Shown here piece after piece: positions 10,333 through 16,978 of a stretch of DNA of 64,000 bases. Source of the DNA: Murimonas intestini (GTDB lineage Bacteria; Bacillota; Clostridia; Lachnospirales; Lachnospiraceae); contig QGGY01000011.1 in the NCBI GenBank assembly GCA_003148945.1, positions 124,001 through 188,000 of the forward strand, written 5' to 3'. Position numbers and translations under genes: made by a program. The first letter of the stretch is position 1, and each line of letters starts with the position of its first letter. Below the pieces are notes generated by a model. The model was given only the letters and a program-made list of their open reading frames with translations, ran no database searches and was not told the origin of the DNA.

Positions 10333-10351
10333 CTTTATCCTCCTGAGGTAC

Positions 10352-10382
10352 TTTATAGAGTATAAACCCACTTTACAGTCAA
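10352..10382 (-). promoter_or_regulatory. MerR-type promoter with 19-bp spacer
   Basis: On the minus strand, TTGACT (10382-10377) and TATAAA (10357-10352) are separated by 19 bp. That over-long spacer is the hallmark of promoters that MerR proteins activate by DNA distortion. An imperfect dyad fills the spacer. It directly precedes the ribosome site of the MerR-type gene, giving a very short leader of about 13-15 bases. Confidence 0.65.
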
Positions 10383-10440
10383 GGCTTTTTTCACATTTTA
10401 TCACAAACAGTTTTATATTTCACCATCCCGGGGACAGCCA

Positions 10441-10469
10441 TTGACTTAAATAAGAATAAGGGTTATAAT
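10441..10469 (+). promoter_or_regulatory. Consensus sigma-A promoter with no obvious gene
   Basis: TTGACT (10441-10446), 17-bp spacer, TATAAT (10464-10469) on the + strand. Both boxes are near-perfect, and transcription would begin near 10476 and run into the 3' end of the opposing asparagine synthetase gene. No + strand reading frame of use follows (the first ATG is followed at once by TGA). It may drive a small or antisense RNA. A 6-bp hairpin with a TTC loop (10525-10539) lies in the predicted transcript. Confidence 0.5.
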
Positions 10470-10551
10470 CTAACTGCAAGATGTGATCACGCACTATACT
10501 TGTGTGATTCTCGCGTTTCTCATATTCTTCCGTTCCGGAAGTGCATTTCCC

Positions 10552-12402
10552 CTATACTAACTGTATTTTGTATTTTTCAAGCCAGTAGTTGACCTGAAGC
10601 ATATAGGCCAGCATCTGAGGACCTGCCATGAGCTGGCCGTACCAGGGCCTCCCGTAGTCGGACGGACTGTTCAGGAAGGAATTTACTTTCCTGGTATCCA
10701 GAAGTGCGCGCACAGGAGCGCCGGGGTCAGAGAGGACTTCTTTTAAGCGTTCACCCAGGAGACGCTCATACGCCGGGTCATACGTCTTTGGATAAGGGCT
10801 CTTGCGGCGCCACAGGACATCTTCGGGCAGTTTATCTGAGCCGGCCTGGCGCAGGAGGCCTTTGACAATACCGTCTGGACATTTCATTTTCCACGGGACA
10901 TTGAAGATATACTCCACGATCCTGTGATCTGCCAGGGGGACCCGGGCTTCCAGACCGGAATACATGCTGGTTCTGTCCATTCTGTCCAACAGGGTGACCA
11001 TGAACCACCGCAGGTTCAGATAGGAGATCTCACGCCGCCTCTTCTCCTCCTGCACCTCGCCGGGGAGGCGCGGGGTTTCCATGATGGTCTTTTCATATGC
11101 GGCATGGGCATATTCTTCCATATGCAGTTCGTTTATCACATCATCTGCCAGCAATACCTTCCGGGGCTCCATGCTCATGGACCAGGGAAAATCGCTGCCT
11201 TCAAATGCTTCCTTCTTATGGAACCAGGGATAGCCCCCAAAGATTTCATCAGCACATTCGCCGGTCAGGGTGACTTTGTTGAAGCCCACTACCTGGGAAC
11301 AGAAATAGAGCATTGATGATTCCACATCAGCCATACAGGGCAGGTCTCTGGCATCCACTGCCTTGTACAGACAGTCCAGCTGGTCCTGGTTGCTGCAGAT
11401 AAGGAACCTGTGGTTTGTTTTTGAAAAGGCAGTCATTTTTTCCACCCACGGCCTATCCTGGCTTGGCTGGAAGGAATTTGACTGGAAATACTTATCGTTG
11501 TCAACAAAGTCAAAAGAAAAAGTATTCAGCTCTTTACCCTGTTTTTTTAGCTGGGCTGAACAGATGGCAGTTACCAGGCTGCTGTCAACTCCGCCCGAGA
11601 GAAAGGTGCTGATAGGGATGTCAGAGAGCATCTGCATTTTTATGGCATCTTCTACAAGCCATGCTGTCTTTTCCACAGTTTTTTCAAATGAATCTTCATG
11701 GGGTCGGCTCTCCAGCTTCCAGTAAAAGTGGGAGGTGCATCCTGATCTCCCAAAAATCATGCACTGGCCCGGCAGCACTTCCAGAACGCCTTTGAAAACT
11801 CCCTGGCCGTATGATTTTGCCGGCCCAAGAGCAAAGATCTCGCACAGTCCGTTTTTATCAACTACAGGACTGAAGCCGGGATATTCAAACAGTCCCTTGA
11901 TCTCAGAAGAAAAAATGAGCCCATCATCATAAAATGTATAAAAAAGCGGCTTCACGCCCAGGCGGTCCCGGAACAGACATAGCTGCTCTTTAGAGGAATC
12001 CCATATAGCCACAGAAAAAATACCGTTAAGCTTTTTGGCGTAATCTGCCCCGTGCAGCATATAGCCGTTTAGTATGACCTCTGTGTCACTTGAGGTAGTG
12101 AAAACTGCTCCTTCCAGCTGCAGCTCCCTCTTCAGTTCTTTCATGTTGTAGATCTCCCCATTAAATGCTATGGCATATTCTCCGGCAGGATTTTTTCTGA
12201 CCATGGGCTGGTGGCCTGTCAGGAGGTCTATGATTTCCAGACGGACATGTGCCAGACCGCAGGATTTATTCAGATAAGTACCCTCATCGTCAGGGCCGCG
12301 TCGTTTTTGGGAACGGTTCATGTTATCCAGTACAGATTCCCACCGTCCCCTCTCATTTTCCAGATTGATGCTGGGCTTGCAAAAGCCGGCAATTCCACAC
12401 AT
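10552..12402 (-). CDS. asnO: Asparagine synthetase (glutamine-hydrolysing), AsnO-like
   Basis: Makes asparagine from aspartate, ATP and glutamine. The 616-residue protein has the N-terminal glutaminase domain with catalytic Cys2 (MCGIAGF), the RGPDDEG and NGEIYN motifs, and the C-terminal synthetase domain with the PP-loop SGGVDSS (269-275), GECADEIFGGYPW and the DRTSMYSGLEARVPL segment. ATG is preceded by AGAGGGG. It lies 45 bases downstream of dpaB and reads in the same direction, so it may belong to the dipicolinate operon. B. subtilis has a sporulation-linked paralogue, AsnO, of about the same length (614 residues), which is why I use that symbol. The paralogue assignment is an inference from context; the enzyme family is secure. 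Confidence 0.85.
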   Translation of the reverse strand: MCGIAGFCKPSINLENERGRWESVLDNMNRSQKRRGPDDEGTYLNKSCGLAHVRLEIIDLLTGHQPMVRKNPAGEYAIAFNGEIYNMKELKRELQLEGAVFTTSSDTEVILNGYMLHGADYAKKLNGIFSVAIWDSSKEQLCLFRDRLGVKPLFYTFYDDGLIFSSEIKGLFEYPGFSPVVDKNGLCEIFALGPAKSYGQGVFKGVLEVLPGQCMIFGRSGCTSHFYWKLESRPHEDSFEKTVEKTAWLVEDAIKMQMLSDIPISTFLSGGVDSSLVTAICSAQLKKQGKELNTFSFDFVDNDKYFQSNSFQPSQDRPWVEKMTAFSKTNHRFLICSNQDQLDCLYKAVDARDLPCMADVESSMLYFCSQVVGFNKVTLTGECADEIFGGYPWFHKKEAFEGSDFPWSMSMEPRKVLLADDVINELHMEEYAHAAYEKTIMETPRLPGEVQEEKRRREISYLNLRWFMVTLLDRMDRTSMYSGLEARVPLADHRIVEYIFNVPWKMKCPDGIVKGLLRQAGSDKLPEDVLWRRKSPYPKTYDPAYERLLGERLKEVLSDPGAPVRALLDTRKVNSFLNSPSDYGRPWYGQLMAGPQMLAYMLQVNYWLEKYKIQLV

Positions 12403-12447
12403 ATAAATACCCCTCTTTCCTATATCTTTTATAATTGGTTAACAGCC

Positions 12448-13026
12448 CTATTGGATGACCGGCTGGTATTGTTTTTTCAGAAGAGCCGCCTCAATTGAGG
12501 GAATCAGCAATTCTGTGTGGGCGATCATAGAGTTTGGCTTTTTTTCAGGGTTATCCTGACCGAAGGGAACAAAGTATATATTTTTGGAATTGAGGAGAAG
12601 GCCGATATTTTTCATGTTCATTCCCAGCGCATCATTTGTTGAGATAGATAAAAGCAGGGGCTTGTCGTTCCTTAAATGTGCCTTTGCTGCCATTAATACA
12701 GGCGTATCTGTGATTCCATTGGCCAATTTGGCAATGGTGTTGCCTGTACAGGGGATGATCACCAAAATATCAAGGAGACTCTTTGGGCCTATTGGCTCAG
12801 CCTGGGATATGGTGAGGATTGGCTCAATTCCTGTGACAGTCCGGGCCTTCTCTATAAATTCTTCTGGTGACCCAAACCTGCTGCTGATCTGCTGGGAGGA
12901 ATCAGAAAAAATAGTCTGTATTTCGGCGCCCTCATTAGACAGTTTTTGTAATTCAGTGAATACATTTCTATAAGTGCAAAAAGAGCCGGTAAATGCGACC
13001 CCTATTTTCTTTCCTTTTAATGACAT
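12448..13026 (-). CDS. dpaB: Dipicolinate synthase subunit B
   Basis: SpoVFB, the flavoprotein-like subunit of dipicolinate synthase, which converts dihydroxy-tetrahydrodipicolinate to dipicolinic acid, the Ca2+-chelated solute of the spore core made in the mother cell. The 192-residue protein shows the flavoprotein-family start GKKIGVAFTGSFCTYRN, the IIPCTGNTIAKLANGI segment and the ALGMNMKNIGLLLN and YFVPFGQD motifs typical of SpoVFB. Length matches the family (~200). ATG is preceded by AAGGAG. It follows dpaA after 39 bases, as in the B. subtilis spoVF operon. It supports an endospore-forming host. Confidence 0.95.
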   Translation of the reverse strand: MSLKGKKIGVAFTGSFCTYRNVFTELQKLSNEGAEIQTIFSDSSQQISSRFGSPEEFIEKARTVTGIEPILTISQAEPIGPKSLLDILVIIPCTGNTIAKLANGITDTPVLMAAKAHLRNDKPLLLSISTNDALGMNMKNIGLLLNSKNIYFVPFGQDNPEKKPNSMIAHTELLIPSIEAALLKKQYQPVIQ

Positions 13027-13065
13027 ATGACATACTCCTTACGATTTTTAGTCCTGCGGGCCGGT

Positions 13066-13938
13066 TTACGGCTGCCCCAGATAATTGAAAATAGTGTCTG
13101 CAATAGCCTGTGCAGAGGAAACAGGAGCGTATTTTCCGGGAAGCCCCGGACACAGAAATGCAGACAGATTCAGCCTGGCTGCGGCGGCAAAATCCACACC
13201 GCCGGGTGCAGATGCAATATCAATAATAGTGACATGCTTTTTCATTTTAACAAGATGTTCTTTTAAAAGAACAGGTGCAGGGATAGTGTTGAATATGAAA
13301 TCATATTCGTTCAGATGTGTTTCAAAATCCGAAATACTGACAGCTTTATCAGCCAGAATGGCTGCCTCCGCCATGGCCTGAGGCTTTCTGGCGCATACAG
13401 TAGTATGGCAGAACATCCCCCTTAAGCAGACTGTAAGCGTCTTTGCGCAGCGTCCGTAACCCAGGATGAGGCAGGAGCTGCCATGCAGGTTTCTTCCGCT
13501 TTTGGTGATAGCCTCTGCAACAGCGCCTTCTGCTGTGGCGATACTGTTAAAAACAGAGAGTTCCTCAGAATCCATAAAGTCAAATACTCTGACATTCCTC
13601 AGGCGTGCAGCCTCCCTGAATTTGGCAGGGATACAGCCTGCAAAAAAATACTGCTCCTCTGAGAAAAGACTGATCAGGGAAGAGAGACAGAGATCTCCTG
13701 TCTGGATCTGATGGTTCAGTTCCATATTGTTTTTAGTCATGGGAACAGGCGCGATTATATTTTCAGAGCACAGCACGGCCTCTTTCAGCGATGAGACAGG
13801 ATGACAGCCCGGATCGTCAATGGGCCTGCACAGTGCATAGTGGCAGACACGGCAGCCCTTTGCGGTGAGTATCTGTGCCAGGACAGCCTGACGCAGGTCT
13901 CCCCCGATGACAGCAAAATCGTATATTCTTTTTTTCAT
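13066..13938 (-). CDS. dpaA: Dipicolinate synthase subunit A
   Basis: SpoVFA, the dehydrogenase subunit of dipicolinate synthase acting with DpaB during late sporulation. The 290-residue protein has an N-terminal domain beginning FAVIGGDLRQ and a Rossmann dinucleotide-binding domain around CLILGYGRCAKTL (about residues 156-168), ending in DIASAPGGVDF and the LPGKYAP segment, all characteristic of the family. ATG is preceded by GGGAG. A sequence fitting the sigma-K consensus lies about 75-90 bases upstream. It is the first gene of a probable dpaA-dpaB-asnO transcription unit. Confidence 0.95.
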   Translation of the reverse strand: MKKRIYDFAVIGGDLRQAVLAQILTAKGCRVCHYALCRPIDDPGCHPVSSLKEAVLCSENIIAPVPMTKNNMELNHQIQTGDLCLSSLISLFSEEQYFFAGCIPAKFREAARLRNVRVFDFMDSEELSVFNSIATAEGAVAEAITKSGRNLHGSSCLILGYGRCAKTLTVCLRGMFCHTTVCARKPQAMAEAAILADKAVSISDFETHLNEYDFIFNTIPAPVLLKEHLVKMKKHVTIIDIASAPGGVDFAAAARLNLSAFLCPGLPGKYAPVSSAQAIADTIFNYLGQP

Positions 13939-14003
13939 GTTGAAACTCCCGGATGTTTAGGATACAGACAGCTGTCTGATACAAAACAGCAGCTGATTTT
14001 ATA

Positions 14004-14030
14004 TAATATATGATAAGATGAAAAAGATGT
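14004..14030 (-). promoter_or_regulatory. Candidate sigma-K promoter of dpaA
   Basis: On the minus strand CATATATTA (14012-14004) fits the sigma-K -10 consensus CATAnnnTA, and AC (14030-14029) lies 16 bases upstream as the short -35 element. Sigma-K drives spoVF in B. subtilis, so the match is in the expected place. The region is AT-rich, so a chance match is possible. Confidence 0.5.
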
Positions 14031-14057
14031 GTAACTGTGAAGGCACTGAACAGTTAC
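14031..14057. repeat. 27-bp hairpin repeat, copy 1
   Basis: Inverted repeat GTAACTGT ... ACAGTTAC with an 11-base loop. A copy with one base change lies at 16091-16117 in the same orientation. This copy sits between the GNAT gene and dpaA, just upstream of the candidate sigma-K promoter. Confidence 0.75.
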
Positions 14058-14121
14058 AAAGATGTGTAATATACAGCTTATGATATGGGACGGAAGCTGT
14101 TATTATCCATAGCTGCGGCAT

Positions 14122-14155
14122 AAATAAAAAGGAAAAGGATCATAGATCCTTTTCC
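14122..14155 (-). terminator. Rho-independent terminator of the GNAT gene
   Basis: Perfect 11-bp stem (14131-14141 with 14145-14155), 3-base loop, followed on the minus strand by TTTTTATTTA. The stem overlaps the last codons and stop of the GNAT gene. It ends the GH4-GNAT transcript before dpaA. Confidence 0.8.
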
Positions 14156-14613
14156 ATAATATAACTGCGGGGAGAAAAGCCCATATCCTCATAGAAAGAA
14201 AGGGCGCTGCTGTTAAAGGCCCACACCTTCAGGCTGATCTGACGGATTCCAAGGCTCTTTACAAAATCCTCCATGTGGGTAAAAAGCATTTTTCCTATCC
14301 CCTGTTTTTGACAGGAGGGCAGAACACACAGATCTGTGATGTAGGCGTAAGGAATCTGATAGGTAATGGGATTTTCGGCAGGGTAATGAATAGAGGCCAT
14401 GCAGAGCCCTGCAATCTTGCCGCTCATCTCTGCAACATAAGCAATACGTGAACTGTCCTCCAGCAGTCCGCTGAATTCTTCCAAGTCATATGGCGCCAGA
14501 GCCGGTTTAAATAAATCCGGGCGGTTGGTTGCGTGCACCTCGTGCAGAATTGTCATCAGGATATTAACTCCGTCATAATCTTCAGGCCGCATCCTGCGTA
14601 TAAAATGTTCCAT
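14140..14613 (-). CDS. GNAT-family N-acetyltransferase
   Basis: A 157-residue GNAT acetyltransferase, expected to move an acetyl group from acetyl-CoA to an amine. The acetyl-CoA-binding motif A is seen as ITDLCVLPSCQKQGIGKML (about 91-109), followed by the family's NSSALSFYEDMGFSPRS C-terminal strand-helix. No signal or membrane segments. It begins 15 bases after the stop of the GH4 glycosidase and shares its terminator, so the two are probably co-transcribed. The substrate cannot be told; amino acid, peptide or amino-sugar acceptors are all possible. Confidence 0.88.
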   Translation of the reverse strand: MEHFIRRMRPEDYDGVNILMTILHEVHATNRPDLFKPALAPYDLEEFSGLLEDSSRIAYVAEMSGKIAGLCMASIHYPAENPITYQIPYAYITDLCVLPSCQKQGIGKMLFTHMEDFVKSLGIRQISLKVWAFNSSALSFYEDMGFSPRSYIMEKDL

Positions 14614-14628
14614 ATTGTTCTGCTCCTA

Positions 14629-15951
14629 TCAGGAGAAATCTGCCATGTAGCTGCCGTGGGCTGCGATCAGCTCATCACACATACTGCGGATATCGGCAAT
14701 ATTCAGCTCAGCAGCGGTGTGAGGATCCAGCATGGCAGCCTGGTAGATATGGCTCCTGTCTCTGGTGACTGCCGCCTCGATAGTGAGAAGCTGAGGATTG
14801 ATGTTGGTCATGTTCATGGCAGCTAATTGTACAGGAAGGCGTCCCACATGGCAGGGGGTGATGCCGTTTCCGTCTACAAGGCACGGAACTTCCACACAGG
14901 CGTCTGAGGGAAGGTTGTCAATAAGGCCTGTATTCAGGACATTGCCTCCTATCTTGTAGGGTTTGTTTAATACGACAGCTTCCATAATGTATGAGGCATA
15001 TTCGTGGGAACGTTCATGGGTGATCCTGCCATCTTTTAAAATGGAGGCCTTTTCGGCATCCCACTCGGCGATCTGTTTGATACAGCGCCGGGGGTATTCA
15101 TCCAGAGGTATGTTGTACTGTTCAATCATATCCGGATATTTTGACTTTATGAATAAAGGGTTATACTCCGCATTGTGCTCGCTGGATTCTGTACAGTAAT
15201 ATCCAAACTGGTTGATATACTCAAAACGCACCATATCTGTATGGCGTTCTTTCAGATTCTTTTCGGCAGCCCTGCGGCGGATCTCAGGATAGAGGTCATT
15301 TCCGTCTTTATCCTCCAGCTTCAGCAGCCATCCCATGTGATTGATACCGGCGATAAGTTCCCTGCGCCCCTCCAGCCTGTCTTCCATATCCAGGCTCTTC
15401 AGAAGCATCTCGGAACAGACCTGCACGCTGTGGCAGAGCCCTACGGTGCGTATCTTTGTGTAACGCTGCATGTAGCCTGTGAGGATGGCCATGGGATTTG
15501 TATAATTGAGGAAGAGTGCATTTGGGCAGACCTCTTCCATATCAGCAGCAAATTCCCTCAGGATGGGAATGGTGCGCAGCCCTCTCATAATGCCGCCGAT
15601 CCCCAGCGTGTCAGCAATCGTCTGGCGAAGACCGTATTTTTTCGGAATCTCAAAATCAGTGATCGTGCATGGATCATAGCCGCCTACCTGGATGGCATTT
15701 ACTACAAAGTCAGCATTTTGGAGTGCAGCTTTTCTGTTCGCAGTGCCCAGGTAAGTCTTGATAACAGCCCGCCCCTGATTTACGTTTTTGTTGATAGCCT
15801 GAAGAATGATCTCAGAGTCAGCCAGTCTTTTGCTATCGATGTCATAGAGGGCTATCTCGCTTTCGCACAGTGCGGGGGTGCACATGCAGTCGCCCAGGAC
15901 ATTTCTTGCAAATATAGTACTTCCAGCCCCCATAAAAGTGATTTTTATCAT
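14629..15951 (-). CDS. GH4 glycosidase, alpha-galactosidase (MelA) type
   Basis: Family 4 glycoside hydrolases use NAD+ and a divalent metal to cleave glycosides by a redox-assisted elimination. The 440-residue protein starts with the Rossmann fold (ITFMGAGSTIFARNVLGD), has NYTNPMAI (149-156), the metal-binding Cys173 in GLCHSVQ and His205 in GINHMGW. The CHS form of the cysteine motif is the one known from alpha-galactosidases such as MelA; alpha-glucosidases usually differ there, so melibiose or raffinose sugars are the likely substrates. AAGGAGAG precedes the ATG. It is divergent from an AraC regulator, the usual layout for such genes. No transporter gene is nearby. Substrate is an inference. 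Confidence 0.88.
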   Translation of the reverse strand: MIKITFMGAGSTIFARNVLGDCMCTPALCESEIALYDIDSKRLADSEIILQAINKNVNQGRAVIKTYLGTANRKAALQNADFVVNAIQVGGYDPCTITDFEIPKKYGLRQTIADTLGIGGIMRGLRTIPILREFAADMEEVCPNALFLNYTNPMAILTGYMQRYTKIRTVGLCHSVQVCSEMLLKSLDMEDRLEGRRELIAGINHMGWLLKLEDKDGNDLYPEIRRRAAEKNLKERHTDMVRFEYINQFGYYCTESSEHNAEYNPLFIKSKYPDMIEQYNIPLDEYPRRCIKQIAEWDAEKASILKDGRITHERSHEYASYIMEAVVLNKPYKIGGNVLNTGLIDNLPSDACVEVPCLVDGNGITPCHVGRLPVQLAAMNMTNINPQLLTIEAAVTRDRSHIYQAAMLDPHTAAELNIADIRSMCDELIAAHGSYMADFS

Positions 15952-16090
15952 AGAGTTCTCTCCTTTTTGCTTGTTGTTCTTATGAGCTGATTGTATAATA
16001 AATCATAGCGGACGGATATTTGAAATGTTTCAAGGGAATTGTTAAAATGTTGTAACTATTGGGCAGGTGGAGAGATGGACCGCCAAAAAT

Positions 16091-16117
16091 GTAACTGTGA
16101 AGGTACTGAACAGTTAC
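16091..16117. repeat. 27-bp hairpin repeat, copy 2
   Basis: Same GTAACTGT ... ACAGTTAC inverted repeat as at 14031-14057, differing at one loop base. It lies in the divergent intergenic region between the GH4 gene and the AraC gene, 29 bases before the AraC start. It could be an operator, a 5' UTR hairpin of the AraC mRNA, or a dispersed repeat. Confidence 0.75.
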
Positions 16118-16146
16118 GATAAAAGAAAGGATCGGGCAAAGACAAT

Positions 16147-16944
16147 ATGAGTGCACTAAATGTTTTCTACGCAGGCCATGAAAAATGTCCTCCCGGACAT
16201 GCCTTCGGGCCGGCAGTGCGGCAGCATTATCTCCTTCATATGATTCTGGAGGGGAGAGGAATTTATCAGACGAGAGACAGTTCTTTTCCTTTGAGGAAGG
16301 GACAGGCATTTTTAATTTATCCGGGGGAAACCACATATTATCAGGCGGATGACAGGGAACCGTGGGAGTACGCCTGGGTGGCCTTTAACGGGTACGAGGC
16401 AGAAGAGGCCCTTGAGCAGACCTGTTTTGCAGAAGGGGGATATGTATCAGCAGGCGGGTTTACAAAAAAAGATGAATCCAGGATATATGAGCTGGTAGAG
16501 GCCTTTGAGCGTTCAGAGAGCAGGCTTGAACTGATGGGCAGCCTGTGCAGGGTTCTGGCGCTGTTTGGTCAGGAGAGAAAATTATCAGCGGCAGGTTATG
16601 AGAAGCAGTACTTTGAAAAGGCCGTCGGGTATATATATAACAATTATGGATATCCGCTGAAAATCAGTGACCTGGCAAAATACATAGGAATAGACAGGAC
16701 ATATCTGTACAGGATTTTTATGGACATAGAAAAATGCCCGCCTAAGCAGTATCTGCAGCGCTTCAGAATGAAGCAGGCGCTTCAGATGCTCTCAGAGGGC
16801 GGGCATACAGTTACAGAGACGGCGTACTCCTGTGGATTCAGGGATGCGGCCTCATTCTGCAACAGCTTCAAGAAAGAGATGGGAATGACGCCTCTTCAGT
16901 ATCAGGCTGAACTGAAACTGCACACGTCATATGCGGGCAGATGA
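16147..16944 (+). CDS. AraC-family transcriptional regulator
   Basis: 265-residue regulator with an N-terminal sugar-binding cupin (HEKCPPGHAFGPAVRQHYLLH, cut here into its two halves by function: metal-cupin entry and barrel strand; then GRGIYQTRDSSFPLRKGQ) and a C-terminal double helix-turn-helix (KISDLAKYIGIDRTYLYRIF and SEGGHTVTETAYSCGF, ending FKKEMGMTPLQYQ). The GPAVR-type N-terminus is shared with MsmR/RafR-like regulators of alpha-galactoside genes, which fits the divergent GH4 gene. The nearest purine-rich ribosome site (GAAAGGA) is about 15 bases from the ATG, so initiation may be weak. It converges on the GGDEF/EAL gene with a hairpin between them. Confidence 0.9.
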   Translation: MSALNVFYAGHEKCPPGHAFGPAVRQHYLLHMILEGRGIYQTRDSSFPLRKGQAFLIYPGETTYYQADDREPWEYAWVAFNGYEAEEALEQTCFAEGGYVSAGGFTKKDESRIYELVEAFERSESRLELMGSLCRVLALFGQERKLSAAGYEKQYFEKAVGYIYNNYGYPLKISDLAKYIGIDRTYLYRIFMDIEKCPPKQYLQRFRMKQALQMLSEGGHTVTETAYSCGFRDAASFCNSFKKEMGMTPLQYQAELKLHTSYAGR

Positions 16945-16968
16945 TCTCATGCTGTTAGTTGCATGAGA
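16945..16968. terminator. Hairpin between convergent genes
   Basis: Perfect 8-bp stem TCTCATGC/GCATGAGA with an 8-base loop, immediately after the AraC stop and 10 bases before the end of the opposing GGDEF/EAL gene. There is no T-run on either side, so termination here is only plausible. Confidence 0.45.
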
Positions 16969-16978
16969 TGCATGGCCG

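Noticed and set aside
15175..15990. Plus-strand frame of 271 codons opposite the GH4 gene
   Set aside because: Antisense shadow; no ribosome site and no recognisable family.
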